Position numbers and translations under genes: made by a program. The notes beneath the pieces are model-generated. The model made no database searches. It saw nothing but the letters and a program-made list of their open reading frames with translations, and was not told the DNA's origin. DNA of 64,000 nt from Aurantimonas manganoxydans SI85-9A1 (GTDB taxonomy: Bacteria; Pseudomonadota; Alphaproteobacteria; Rhizobiales; Rhizobiaceae): contig NZ_CH672387.1 of assembly GCF_000153465.1 (NCBI RefSeq), positions 4,029,838 to 4,093,837 of the forward strand, in the 5' to 3' direction. Positions 48,917 through 58,195 of the stretch are shown piece by piece; position 1 is the first letter of the stretch, and each line of letters starts with the position of its first letter.

Positions 48917-49681
48917 TCAGATGGAGGCGGCGCAGCGGGACAGGATGTCGAGATAACCCTCGACGTTCCAGGCCGACCGCCCGATGAACAGCCCGTCGAT
49001 ATGGGGACAGGCGATGAGTTCAGCGCAATTGCCGGGATTGACGCTGCCACCGTAAAGGCACGGCAGCCGGCGTCCGGTGATCTCCTCGGTCGCCGCGATG
49101 ATGCGCGCCTGGCGTTCGTCGGCATAGTCGGGCGCAGCGGGCGTGCCGCCCTCGCCAATCGCCCAGACCGGCTCGTAGGCGAACAGGATCGGGGCAGCCT
49201 TCTGGGCCTCGGACAGTTTCGACAGGGCACCCTCGACCTCGCGCAGCAGCACGGCGTCGGCACGGCCCGAGGCCTTGTCCTCGGCGCTCTCGCCGACGCA
49301 GATCAGCGGGATCAGGCCGTGGCGGATGGCGGCCTCGGTCTTCAGCCCGACCGTCTCGTCGGTCTCTCCGAAATGCGCCCGGCGCTCCGAATGGCCGAGC
49401 TCGACCATGTCGGCCCCGCAATCGGTGAGCATCGGCGCGGAGATCTCGCCGGTCCAGGCGCCCTCGTCCGCCCAGTGCATGTTCTGGGCGCCGACCTTCA
49501 CGTCGGTGCCGGCGAGGATCGCCTTCACCTCGCGCAGGGCGGTGAAGGGCGGAATGACGAAACGCTGGATGCGATCGTCGCCGGGTGCCTGTCCGAGCGT
49601 CTCGGCGAAATGCCGTGCCGCGCCCAGCGTCTTGTTCATCTTCCAGCTCGTGCCGATCCAGACTTGCGGTGCCTCAACCAT
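48917..49681 (-). CDS. eryH: Triose-phosphate-isomerase homologue (EryH-like)
   Basis: A 254-residue TIM barrel with all catalytic residues: Lys in SWKMNKT, His in ELGHSERR, Glu in AYEPVWAIG, and the phosphate loop GGSVNPGN. EryH-type homologues isomerise L-erythrulose 1-phosphate to D-erythrulose 4-phosphate. Its linkage to a DeoR regulator and an RpiB gene, and not to glycolysis genes, argues for EryH over housekeeping TpiA. The ATG overlaps the regulator stop (ATGA). Confidence 0.8.
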   Translation of the reverse strand: MVEAPQVWIGTSWKMNKTLGAARHFAETLGQAPGDDRIQRFVIPPFTALREVKAILAGTDVKVGAQNMHWADEGAWTGEISAPMLTDCGADMVELGHSERRAHFGETDETVGLKTEAAIRHGLIPLICVGESAEDKASGRADAVLLREVEGALSKLSEAQKAAPILFAYEPVWAIGEGGTPAAPDYADERQARIIAATEEITGRRLPCLYGGSVNPGNCAELIACPHIDGLFIGRSAWNVEGYLDILSRCAASI

Positions 49682-50490
49682 CACGCGTCGTCCTCTGCCA
49701 GATACAATCGAATGCCGTCCTCTTCGAGCGCGGCGGCCTGTTCGCGGGGCAGGGCCTGCGACGTCACCACCCCGTCGAACACGCCCAGATCGGTGAACAG
49801 ATGCAGGGCGGTGCGCCCGAACTTGAAATGATCGACCATCAGATAGCGCTGCGCCGACGAGGCGATCATCCGCCGCTTGACCGCCAGCACCTCCTGTTCC
49901 TGATGGAACGCCGTCCGGCCCTCGATCGAGGAGCTCGACAGCAGCACGATATCGGCCCGCAGCGAGGCCAGCGCCGTTTCCGTCACCACGCCGAAGAAGC
50001 CGTTGAACTTCTTCGAATAATTCCCGCCCAGCGCAATGAGTTCGATTCCCGCCTCGCCGGCCAGGCCGGCGATCACCGCCATGTTGTTGGTGACCACGGT
50101 CAGCGGGCGCTTCTCGCGCAGGAACGGCACCAGACTTCCCGCCGTCGAGCCGTCGTCGACCATGACGCACATGCCGGGCTGGACGAAATCCGCCGCCCGC
50201 GCCGCGATCGCTCGCTTCTCCGCCGCGGCCATGCGCGCCCGGTAGCGGAAATCGCTCTCGAACTGGCCGCTCGCCTCGATCGTCGCGCCGCCGCGGGTCC
50301 GGCGCAGGAGACCGTCCGCCTCCAGCTCGTCGAGATCGCGGTAGATGGTCATTTTCGAGACGCCGAAATGCAGCGCCAGGCGATCCAGCGTCGCTGCGCC
50401 TTCCTCGACGAGGATATCGACGATGCCGCGTCTGCGATCGTCCCGCTTCACGATGACCTGTCCTTCCCGACCGCGCAGGTTCAGCTTCAT
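49681..50490 (-). CDS. eryR: DeoR-family regulator (EryR-like)
   Basis: A 269-residue repressor. The N-terminal helix-turn-helix is RRRGIVDILVEEGAATLDRLALHFGVSKMTIYRDLDELEADG, with the DeoR signature. The C-terminal sensor domain contains VDDGSTAGSLVPFL and VVTNNMAVI and binds sugar phosphates. The ATG at 50490 is chosen because it starts directly before the domain. It heads the operon with eryH- and eryI-like genes, as EryR does in Brucella. Confidence 0.82.
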   Translation of the reverse strand: MKLNLRGREGQVIVKRDDRRRGIVDILVEEGAATLDRLALHFGVSKMTIYRDLDELEADGLLRRTRGGATIEASGQFESDFRYRARMAAAEKRAIAARAADFVQPGMCVMVDDGSTAGSLVPFLREKRPLTVVTNNMAVIAGLAGEAGIELIALGGNYSKKFNGFFGVVTETALASLRADIVLLSSSSIEGRTAFHQEQEVLAVKRRMIASSAQRYLMVDHFKFGRTALHLFTDLGVFDGVVTSQALPREQAAALEEDGIRLYLAEDDA

Positions 50491-50545
50491 GTAACAGGCC
50501 GCGGGGAATTCGCAACACACCTCTTGTGATTTTGTTATATTCGAC
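50491..50545 (-). promoter_or_regulatory. AT-rich control region upstream of eryR
   Basis: ATGTAACA (50489-50496, including the start codon) and TGTTATAT (50533-50540) form a nearly matched inverted pair around the presumed promoter. This AT-rich block stands out in GC-rich DNA. It may be an autoregulatory DeoR-type operator; this is a pattern match only. Confidence 0.3.
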
Positions 50546-50753
50546 TGTGGCACTGTAGGCTCGCGTCGCCTTTGCATAGTCTGGCCGCTATCGAGGCGCG
50601 AACCCGGCGGCATCCCGGCGGATGCTTGGCAGGCGGCCGGCCTTCGGCGTAGAACCGCAGCGATCCGGACCGTGCGTCCTTGGCGCTGCCGGATCGGCTG
50701 CCCCCCCGCGCCCGCCCCGGCGGCGCATGATGGACCTCGAGGAGCGTATCACC

Positions 50754-51695
50754 ATGACCCTGTCCCTGCCCGCCAAGGTCCGCATCGTCGAGGTCGGTCC
50801 GCGCGACGGCCTGCAGAACGAGCCGAAATACTTGCCGACGGACCAGAAGATCGAACTCGTGCGGCGCCTGGCGGCGGCCGGCCTGACCGAGATCGAGGTG
50901 ACGTCCTTCACCCATCCCAAATGGATCCCGAACCTGGCCGACGCGGAAGAGGTGACGCGCGCCGTCGCCGACCTGCCGATCACGCCCTTTGCGCTGATCC
51001 CCAACCGCCGCGGCCTCGACCGGGCGATGGCCGCCGGGGCCAAGGGCGTGACGCTGGTGGTCTCGGTGACCGACGCCCACAACACCGCCAATCTCAACCG
51101 CACCACCGAAGCCTCGGTCACCGAATTGCTGGAGCTGGAGGCCGAGGCCCGGCAGGCCGGCCTGAAGACCCGCGTCTCCCTGTCGGTGGTGTTCGGCTGC
51201 CCCTTCGACGGCGCCGTCGCGCCGGAGCATGTCGCCCAGATCGCCAGCCGCTTTGTCGAGGCCGGGGCGCCGCGCATCGGCCTTTGCGACACGATCGGCG
51301 TCGCCAATCCGGCGCAGGTCCATGCCCTGTCGACGCTGATGCTGACCAGGTTCCCAAACACCGAGTTCGAGCTGCATCTGCACGACACGCGCGGCCAGGC
51401 GCTGGCCAACACGCTGGCCGGCCTGCAGGCGGGCATCCGGTCCTTCGACGCGGCGGTGGGGGGCCTTGGCGGCTGCCCCTACGCGCCGGGTGCGACCGGC
51501 AATTCGGCGACCGAGGATGTGGTGGCGATGCTGCATGCCATGGATGTGGCGACCGATGTCGATCCGGCCACCCTCCTCGACGCGGCGGCGCTTCTGGCCG
51601 ACTGGCGCGACACGCCGCTCGACAGCGCCGCCTGGCGGATCGCCCGGTCCGGCGGCGCAGCCTGCGGAACCCCGGCGGTCCGCGCCACCGCCTGA
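50754..51695 (+). CDS. Hydroxymethylglutaryl-CoA lyase family protein
   Basis: A 313-residue TIM-barrel lyase. The family motifs are VEVGPRDGLQNE at the start (Arg and Asp for metal and substrate), HLHDTRG with metal His residues, and the loop GGLGGCPYAPGATGN with the catalytic Cys. It cleaves HMG-CoA or a related 3-hydroxyacyl-CoA to acetyl-CoA and a keto product, as in leucine breakdown. The ATG at 50754 is preceded by GAGGAG at good spacing and is preferred over 50727. It is divergent from eryR; no other leucine genes are near. Confidence 0.88.
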   Translation: MTLSLPAKVRIVEVGPRDGLQNEPKYLPTDQKIELVRRLAAAGLTEIEVTSFTHPKWIPNLADAEEVTRAVADLPITPFALIPNRRGLDRAMAAGAKGVTLVVSVTDAHNTANLNRTTEASVTELLELEAEARQAGLKTRVSLSVVFGCPFDGAVAPEHVAQIASRFVEAGAPRIGLCDTIGVANPAQVHALSTLMLTRFPNTEFELHLHDTRGQALANTLAGLQAGIRSFDAAVGGLGGCPYAPGATGNSATEDVVAMLHAMDVATDVDPATLLDAAALLADWRDTPLDSAAWRIARSGGAACGTPAVRATA

Positions 51696-51745
51696 GCGTC
51701 TGCTGGAAACGGATGTGACGGCCGGCCGACGGCCGCCTCAGGCCG

Positions 51746-53047
51746 TCAGGCGTCCTCGGCCAGCCGTGATCGATCCAGGCAGGCCGCATCGGCGCCATAG
51801 AGCACCACGCGGTTGCGGCCGGACTGCTTGGCCAGGTAGAGCGCCGCGTCGGCGCGTTCCTGCAATTGTTGCGGCGTGACGTCGCCGTCGCCAGGCTCCA
51901 GGGCCGCGACGCCGATGCTGATCGTCACGCGGGACGCGACACGCGACCCAGGATTGGCAAGCCCGGCGTCGCCGATTCTGCGACGGATTCGCTCGGCGGT
52001 GACAAGCGCCGCCCGCGTATCGACGTCGCGCAGGAGAACCAGGAACTCCTCGCCGCCGTAACGGGCGACCTTGTCCCCGTCCCGCCGCACGCAATCGCCG
52101 ATGAGCTTCGCCACTTCGATCAGGCAGCGATCGCCTTCGCCATGGCCGAGGCGGTCGTTGAGGTTCTTGAAGTCGTCGATGTCGCACATCAGCAGGGCGC
52201 CCGACACCCGGGTCCGCTGAGCGCTCCAGAGCGCGTCGAGGATCTCCGTCATCCAGCGCCGGTTGGCCACGCCGGTCAGGGGATCGGTCCGGGCGAGTTC
52301 CTCGAGCCGGCCGTTCGCGGCGGCCAACTCCGCGACGCGGGTCTTGTCACGCAGGTCGAGCAGAAATGCCTTCTGCGCCAGAAGCGTCATGCTGCGCCGG
52401 GCCACCACGGTCGCGCCGATGCCGCAGGCGAAGAACAGCGTCCAGGCCACGGCGCTGCCGATTCCCAGACCCGGATTGCGGAGCTGGAAGATGCAGTAAA
52501 GGCAGACGGTGATGGCGGCGATCGCCGCTGTCCAGCGCAGCGGAATGCCGAAGATGACGATGGCCGAGATCGCCACCACCATCATGATGTTCAGATAGCG
52601 TTCGTGATAGCCGCCACCTGCCGCCTCGCCGATCAGGGCGATGGACAGGAGGATGATCCCCATGCCGGCGACCAGGGCGACGCGCTGCAGGCGCTGGGCA
52701 CGGGGCTCGCGCCAGATCAGGAAGACCGCGATGGCCACCGACGACAGGACCGCGCCGGGTACGAGCATTGACAGGGTCACGGCCGGCGGCAGCGTCAACC
52801 AGGGCAGCGTCAGCATCAGAACGTTGAGAATCGCCACCCAGAGCATCCAGGCGCGGATGATCTTGGCCGACTGGGACCAGATGCGATCGCGGAAGAGCGT
52901 GCCGATCTCGCCGTCCAGGCGGATGTCCCGCGTCCGCATGGCCAGCAATTGCTCGATATCGGTGATCGCGGGCCGCGAGCCATAGAACCGGACGCGCGCA
53001 AGCGGGCCGGATCGTCGCTTCGGAACGGGCGCGGGCGGAACTGTCAT
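51746..53047 (-). CDS. Membrane-bound diguanylate cyclase (GGDEF)
   Basis: A 433-residue protein: a cytoplasmic N-terminus, six membrane helices (about residues 65-245), a short coiled coil (RVAELAAANGRLEELART), and a GGDEF domain (about 265-425). The active-site motif ARYGGEEF and the substrate loop CDIDDFKNLNDRLGH are intact, so it should make c-di-GMP. The start is uncertain: 53047 is used, but 53083 is possible. It may supply c-di-GMP for processes such as the polysaccharide synthase at 14850. Confidence 0.82.
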   Translation of the reverse strand: MTVPPAPVPKRRSGPLARVRFYGSRPAITDIEQLLAMRTRDIRLDGEIGTLFRDRIWSQSAKIIRAWMLWVAILNVLMLTLPWLTLPPAVTLSMLVPGAVLSSVAIAVFLIWREPRAQRLQRVALVAGMGIILLSIALIGEAAGGGYHERYLNIMMVVAISAIVIFGIPLRWTAAIAAITVCLYCIFQLRNPGLGIGSAVAWTLFFACGIGATVVARRSMTLLAQKAFLLDLRDKTRVAELAAANGRLEELARTDPLTGVANRRWMTEILDALWSAQRTRVSGALLMCDIDDFKNLNDRLGHGEGDRCLIEVAKLIGDCVRRDGDKVARYGGEEFLVLLRDVDTRAALVTAERIRRRIGDAGLANPGSRVASRVTISIGVAALEPGDGDVTPQQLQERADAALYLAKQSGRNRVVLYGADAACLDRSRLAEDA

Positions 53048-53216
53048 GCGCGGCACATTGGTGATGTCTCCCGCGTCCAGCATCGCAGACAAGCGTAAAA
53101 GCAAGCTTGCCATATCGTACCGGATCAGCCCCTTCGTCCGGCCCCGCCTGGCTGTTCGGCGCCCGGCGACATCGCGGCGATTGACGAGCCGTCGCCGCTC
53201 GACCATCGTCGCCCGC

Positions 53217-53456
53217 ATGACCACGATCCTCGACCTCACCGGGCTGAAATGCCCGCTTCCGGCCCTGAAGACCCGCAAGGCGCTTGGCGGCATCGCGCCG
53301 GGCGAGCTCTTGGAAGTGCGCTGCACCGATCCGCTGGCGGTGATCGACATTCCCAATCTGGTCGCCGAGATGGGCTACCGGCTCGCGGCCACCGAACGAG
53401 AGGGCGAGCGCAGCATCTTCGTGATCGAGAAATCGGCCCCGACCGCCGCCGCCTGA
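53217..53456 (+). CDS. tusA: TusA/SirA-family sulfur-carrier protein
   Basis: A 79-residue protein with the sulfurtransferase motif LDLTGLKCPLPALKTRKAL; the Cys of CPxP carries persulfide. TusA proteins pass sulfur to tRNA thiolation, molybdopterin or sulfur-oxidation enzymes. It stands alone, divergent from the diguanylate cyclase gene. Confidence 0.88.
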   Translation: MTTILDLTGLKCPLPALKTRKALGGIAPGELLEVRCTDPLAVIDIPNLVAEMGYRLAATEREGERSIFVIEKSAPTAAA

Positions 53457-53880
53457 CCGGTCTGCCGAACGCTGTCCCGCAGTGACGGGCGGCGATGGAT
53501 GGCATCGTCCGACGCCCCGTGAAGACCGCGAAAGCGGCCTGCGACAAAGACGGGAACTTGTCCCGTTGCCGATCGCAAGGACGCCGGGCTAGCGTCACTG
53601 CAACGGTCGTCTCCCGGCTTCCTGCCCCTCCCAAAGGCAGCGGGGCCGGGGCGACCGGGTCCAGTTTTCCCGCGGTCCCGGAACGGAGGCCGATCCGCGG
53701 GTCATCCGTCCATCGCCGGTTGCGACGGCCCGGTCAGACGGGCGCGGACGGGCGCGCCGCGGATCGGCGGGCGACGGGAAAAACACGGCTCGCGGGGACG
53801 GGTCGCCATGGCGTATGGTCGGCCGCCCCTAAGGGCCGCCGAGACAGACGCAGACGGGGCCAGCCCCGCCGGGAGGAAAG
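53457..53880. other. Intergenic region before the PQQ-associated cluster
   Basis: About 420 bases without a supportable gene. ACGGGA (53550-53555) and TCCCGT (53561-53566) form a short inverted repeat that could be an operator. GGGAGGAAAG at the right end is the ribosome-binding site of the next gene. The promoter of the cluster is expected here but is not clear. Confidence 0.4.
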
Positions 53881-54855
53881 ATGAGACGACTGACCCTGAC
53901 GGCGCTCGTCGCCACGCTCGCCCTGTCGGCGAGCCCCGCCTTTGCCTACAAGATCTTCGTGTCGAACGAGAAGGGCAACGACATAACGGTGCTCGACTCG
54001 GCCGATTTCGCCGTCGTCGACACCTTCGAGGTCGGCCAGCGGCCGCGCGGCATCGCCGTCAGCCCCGACGGCAAGCATCTCTATGTCTGCGCCAGCGACA
54101 GCGACACGATCCAAGTCTACGACACCGAGACCTACGAATTCATCCGCACCCTTCCGTCGGGCCCTGACCCGGAGCTCCTGGTCGTTTCGGCGAGCGGCGA
54201 CCGGCTCTATGCGGCCAATGAGGACGACAATCTCGTCACCGTCATCGATCTGGAAACCGGCGCGCGGCTGGCCGAGATCCCGGTCGGCGTCGAGCCGGAA
54301 GGCATGGGGATCTCGCCCGACGGCGCGATCATCGTGAACACCTCAGAAACCACCAACATGGCGCATTTCATCGATCGGGAGAGCCATCGCATCGTCGCCA
54401 ATGTGCTGGTGGATTCGCGGCCGCGCTTCGCGCAGTACAAGAGCGACGGGTCGGAGGTCTGGGTGACCGCCGAGATCGGCGGCACGGTCAGCGTGATCGA
54501 CACCGACACCAAGGAGATCAAGAAGAAGATCACCTTCGAGATTCCCGGCATCCGATCCGAGGCGATTCAGCCGGTGGGCGTGCGGATCACCGACGACGGC
54601 TCCAAGGCCTATGTGGCGCTCGGACCGGCCAACCGGATCGCCGTGATCGACGGCAACACCTACGAGGTGCTGGACTATCTGCTGGTCGGCCAGCGGGTGT
54701 GGCAGCTCGCCTTCTCGCCCGACCAGACGCATCTGTTCACCACCAACGGCATTTCCAACGACATCTCGATCATCGACGTGGCGGCCGACAAGGTCATCAA
54801 GTCGGTGCAGGTGGGACGCGAGCCCTGGGGCGTGGCCGTGGCGGGGGACGAATAG
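53881..54855 (+). CDS. PQQ-dependent catabolism-associated beta-propeller protein
   Basis: A 324-residue periplasmic protein with a signal peptide (cleavage near SPAFAYK, residue 23) and seven YVTN-type repeats (such as RPRGIAVSPDGKHLYVC and KAYVALGPANRIAVID). This type travels with PQQ-dependent alcohol dehydrogenase clusters and a dedicated ABC exporter. Its biochemical role is not settled. It is first of a five-gene cluster to 58164. Confidence 0.82.
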   Translation: MRRLTLTALVATLALSASPAFAYKIFVSNEKGNDITVLDSADFAVVDTFEVGQRPRGIAVSPDGKHLYVCASDSDTIQVYDTETYEFIRTLPSGPDPELLVVSASGDRLYAANEDDNLVTVIDLETGARLAEIPVGVEPEGMGISPDGAIIVNTSETTNMAHFIDRESHRIVANVLVDSRPRFAQYKSDGSEVWVTAEIGGTVSVIDTDTKEIKKKITFEIPGIRSEAIQPVGVRITDDGSKAYVALGPANRIAVIDGNTYEVLDYLLVGQRVWQLAFSPDQTHLFTTNGISNDISIIDVAADKVIKSVQVGREPWGVAVAGDE

Positions 54856-54922
54856 CCGGCCGCGCGTCGCGGGGAGGATCTGAAGGGCTGCGTCCGGCAG
54901 CCGTGTTTTGGGGAGAGAGAGC

Positions 54923-55522
54923 ATGAAACCAGTCTGGCTATCGCTGATGGCGGCCTTCCTGGCCTTTGCGCCCGCGACCGTCGCCGCCGCGCAGGACAGT
55001 GGCAGTGCGTCCGTCACCGCCGATGACGACGATGATGAAGACGATGACGACGCCCATGGCGGCGCCATGGTGCCGCCGGCCAGCGAACTGGAGATGATGC
55101 CGGGCTCGGAATTGATGCCGGCCAGCGCTCTCAACGGCGACCAGATCGGCCTGCCGCCGCTGTCGCTCTCCTCGCAGATCATCACGCCCCTGACGATCGG
55201 TTCCAGTGACGATCCCTATGCGGTCAGCGCCAAGGATTTCGTCCTGCGCGCCGGCCAGCCCTATCGCTGGGACATCGTCTCGGATGGCGGTGTCGAGTAC
55301 AAGTTCCATGCCCCGGCCTTCTTCCGAAGCGTCTGGAACAACCAGATCGTCATCGAGGATCGCGAGATCCACATGAACGGCGCGCCGGCCTGGCTGGAAT
55401 TCGACGCCAAGGGCCCGATCACCGTGCAGTTCCAGACCATCCGTCCGGGCCGCTACGACTGGTATGTCGAGGGACTGGACGAGAAGGAAGGCATGAAGGG
55501 CACGATCACGGTCGTTCCCTGA
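54923..55522 (+). CDS. Periplasmic cupredoxin-like protein with acidic run
   Basis: A 199-residue exported protein (signal peptide, cleavage near AAAQD, residue 24). Residues 34-43 are ten consecutive Asp/Glu, followed by a His-Gly-Gly. The C-terminal half (residues 95-199) has a cupredoxin-like beta pattern (YRWDIVSDGGVEYKFHAP, ITVQFQTIRPGRYDWYV), but the usual Cys/His copper set is incomplete. It lies between the propeller and the ATPase of the PQQ-associated cluster. Metal binding by the acidic run is inference. Confidence 0.6.
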   Translation: MKPVWLSLMAAFLAFAPATVAAAQDSGSASVTADDDDDEDDDDAHGGAMVPPASELEMMPGSELMPASALNGDQIGLPPLSLSSQIITPLTIGSSDDPYAVSAKDFVLRAGQPYRWDIVSDGGVEYKFHAPAFFRSVWNNQIVIEDREIHMNGAPAWLEFDAKGPITVQFQTIRPGRYDWYVEGLDEKEGMKGTITVVP

Positions 55523-55649
55523 TCCGCACCTTTGTGAACGATCACGGGCAGCCCGCCCCGCCGGACCGGCGGGCGGGTTGCCGGTGTTTTGGCGGGTGTT
55601 TTCTCCCGGCTGTCACGGTAAGGTCGGGCGGGCGCAAAGATTGCAACGG

Positions 55650-56444
55650 ATGACGATGGTTTCAGCCACCAAGCCGCATGAGCCAGGGGTCACTGCCCTT
55701 TCCGTCGCCCATGTCAGCCATGCCTATGGTGCCCGCAAGGCGCTCGACGACGTGTCCTTCACGGTGCCGCAGGGTTCGTTCACGGCGCTGCTCGGTCCCA
55801 ATGGCGCCGGCAAGTCGACGCTGTTCTCGCTGGTGACGCGCCTGTTCAACGTGCGCGAGGGCCAGATCGAGATTCTCGGCTGGCCGCTCGATCGCCATCC
55901 CGGCGAGGCGCTGCGCCGGCTGGGCGTGGTGTTCCAGGCGCGTACCCTCGATCTGGAACTGTCGATCGGCCAGAACCTGACCTATCACGCCGCGCTGCAC
56001 GGCATGTCACGCGCCGCGGCGAAGCAGCGCATCGCGGAGATCCTGCAGGGCTCGGAGTTGATCGACCGGCTCGGCGACAAGGCCCGCAGCCTGTCGGGCG
56101 GCCAGTTGCGCCGTATCGAGATCGTGCGCGCCTTCATGCACCGGCCCCGCCTCATCCTGCTCGACGAGCCGACCGTCGGGCTCGACATCCGCTCGCGCGC
56201 CGAGATCGTCGCGGAGGTCCGCCGGCTCGTCGCCGACGAGGGCGTCAGCGTCCTGTGGGCGACCCACCTGATCGACGAGATCGACGAAAGCGACCGGGTC
56301 GTCGTTTTGCATCACGGCAAGGTGCTGGCCGAAGGCCGGGTGCCGGATGTCGTGGCGGCGGAAAGCGCCGGCTCGATCCGCGACGCCTTCTCTCGTCTCA
56401 CGGGGCTGGCGACGCCGAAGGTGGAACCGGAGACGATGCCATGA
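55650..56444 (+). CDS. PQQ-associated ABC exporter ATPase
   Basis: A 264-residue ATPase of the ABC-2 exporter type: Walker A LLGPNGAGKST, signature LSGGQLRRIEIVRA, Walker B LILLDEPTVGLD, switch ATHLIDE. It matches the ATPase subtype found beside PQQ-linked catabolism genes. The ATG at 55650 is used; 55656 is an alternative. Its stop overlaps the permease start (ATGA). Confidence 0.85.
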   Translation: MTMVSATKPHEPGVTALSVAHVSHAYGARKALDDVSFTVPQGSFTALLGPNGAGKSTLFSLVTRLFNVREGQIEILGWPLDRHPGEALRRLGVVFQARTLDLELSIGQNLTYHAALHGMSRAAAKQRIAEILQGSELIDRLGDKARSLSGGQLRRIEIVRAFMHRPRLILLDEPTVGLDIRSRAEIVAEVRRLVADEGVSVLWATHLIDEIDESDRVVVLHHGKVLAEGRVPDVVAAESAGSIRDAFSRLTGLATPKVEPETMP

Positions 56445-57289
56445 GCGCGACGCCCGACATGGCCGGCCGCGAGCCGGCCCGCGGCTTTCCGCTCGCGGCT
56501 TATGCGATCTGCCTGCGCGGCATCGTCGGGCGCGAGGCGCTGCGTTTCCTGCATCAGCGCGAACGCTTCGTCTCGGCCCTGGTGCGCCCGCTCCTGTGGC
56601 TGTTCATCTTTGCAGCCGGCTTCCGGCAGGTGCTCGGCGTGTCGATCACCGCGCCCTACCAGACCTATATTCTCTACGAGGTCTACATCACGCCGGGGCT
56701 GGTCGGCATGATCCTCCTGTTCAACGGCATGCAATCGTCGCTGTCGATGGTCTACGACCGCGAGACCGGGACGATGAAGACGCTGCTGGTGTCGCCGCTG
56801 CCGCGCTGGTTCCTGCTGGTCGCCAAGCTCGGTGCCGGCGTCGCCGTCGGCATCCTGCAGGTCTACGTGTTCTTCGCCATCGCCTGGTTCTGGGAGGTGC
56901 AGCCGCACTGGTCGGGCTATCTCTACGTGCTGCCTGCGTTGATCATCAGCGGCCTGATGCTCGGCTCGCTGGGCATGCTGCTGTCGTCGCTGGTGCAGCA
57001 ATTGGAGAATTTCGCCGGGGTGATGAACTTCGTGATCTTCCCGATGTATTTCGCCTCCTCGGCGCTCTACCCGCTCTGGCGGGTGCAGGAATCGAGCCCG
57101 CTGCTCTACCAGATCTGCCTGTTCAACCCGTTCACCCACGCCGTCGAGCTGGTGCGGTTCGCGCTGTACGGCCAGCTCAACGCCCCGGCGCTGGCGATCG
57201 TCGTCGGCTGCACGATCGCCTTTCTCGGCGGCGCGATCATCTCCTACGACCCACAGCGCGGGCTGATCAGCCGCAAGCGCCAGCAATAG
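56441..57289 (+). CDS. PQQ-associated ABC exporter permease
   Basis: A 282-residue ABC-2-type permease with six membrane helices and the family loop VYDRETGTMKTLLVSPLPRWFLLVAK. It pairs with the ATPase just upstream. Permeases of this subtype occur in alcohol-oxidation clusters (PedC-like in Pseudomonas). The transported compound is unknown. Confidence 0.85.
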   Translation: MSATPDMAGREPARGFPLAAYAICLRGIVGREALRFLHQRERFVSALVRPLLWLFIFAAGFRQVLGVSITAPYQTYILYEVYITPGLVGMILLFNGMQSSLSMVYDRETGTMKTLLVSPLPRWFLLVAKLGAGVAVGILQVYVFFAIAWFWEVQPHWSGYLYVLPALIISGLMLGSLGMLLSSLVQQLENFAGVMNFVIFPMYFASSALYPLWRVQESSPLLYQICLFNPFTHAVELVRFALYGQLNAPALAIVVGCTIAFLGGAIISYDPQRGLISRKRQQ

Positions 57290-57351
57290 GCAGCATCCGG
57301 CGGCCGCCGATGCCGGGCCGCCATCGTGCGCCGCGATACAGGGAGGATCCC

Positions 57352-58164
57352 ATGCTCGTCCGTCTCACCGCCCGCCGCTCGGTCGTTGCCGCCGTGTCGC
57401 TGCTGGCCATCACGACCGCGATCGGTGCCGGTACAGCAGCGGCGCAGGACGGCGCATCGCCCCGCGCCGTGCCGGAGGGCTTCGTCGTGCCGGGCCCCGC
57501 CCCCACCAATGCCCCGCCGGCCAATGCAGCGGCGCCGGAGGGAAGCGCTGCGGAGACAGACGCCGAGCCGGCCGCCGGCGACGACGCGCCGGCCGATCCG
57601 ATGAGCTTTGCGCGCGGCGGCGAAAAGGGCACCACCGACTGGCCCTGCGTCCAGCGCCGGGTGGAATCGATCACCCCGGCGCAGATCTGGGCGGGACCCG
57701 ATCTCGCTTTGGCCGACACGGTCGAACGGACAGCCGAGATGCGAGCCCTGATCGACCTTGTGGTGGCGCGCCGCCTGCCGCTGGAGGAGGCCGAAGCACT
57801 GGTTCGGGCGCATGTCGCCGACCTGCCGGAGGCCGAGCGCGAGGCTGCCGCCACGGCGCTGTTCGTCGACATGCTGGCGCGGCTGAACAACGAGCGCAGC
57901 GAGGTGATGGGGGGCATCGAGCGCTACGGCGCCAAGCAGAAGGCGCTGGCGGCCAAGCTGCGGGCGCAGTCGGCCGACTTCGCCAGGGTGCAACGCGATC
58001 CGGCCTCCAGCAACAACGACATCGAGAACGCCCGGCAGGCGCTGTTGTGGGACACGCGCATCTTCAACGAGCGCCGGCAGTCGCTGACCTATGTTTGCGA
58101 GGTGCCGATCCTGATCGAACAGCGGGCCTTCGGCCTGGCGCGGGCCATCGCCGGCGCGCTGTAG
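57352..58164 (+). CDS. Exported protein of the PQQ-associated cluster
   Basis: A 270-residue protein with a signal peptide (residues 1-31), a proline/alanine-rich low-complexity linker (residues 35-85) and a helical domain (DWPCVQRRVESITPAQIWAG, later AQSADFARVQRDPASSNNDI). It has two cysteines. No known family is recognised beyond its presence in such clusters. GGGAGGA is 5 bases before the ATG. Confidence 0.6.
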   Translation: MLVRLTARRSVVAAVSLLAITTAIGAGTAAAQDGASPRAVPEGFVVPGPAPTNAPPANAAAPEGSAAETDAEPAAGDDAPADPMSFARGGEKGTTDWPCVQRRVESITPAQIWAGPDLALADTVERTAEMRALIDLVVARRLPLEEAEALVRAHVADLPEAEREAAATALFVDMLARLNNERSEVMGGIERYGAKQKALAAKLRAQSADFARVQRDPASSNNDIENARQALLWDTRIFNERRQSLTYVCEVPILIEQRAFGLARAIAGAL

Positions 58165-58195
58165 GACCGCAGCGCGCGCCGACGGGTCGCGGCTG

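Noticed and set aside
53495..53884. A 129-residue frame before the beta-propeller gene
   Set aside because: No ribosome-binding site or domain; it overlaps the start of a well-supported exported protein.
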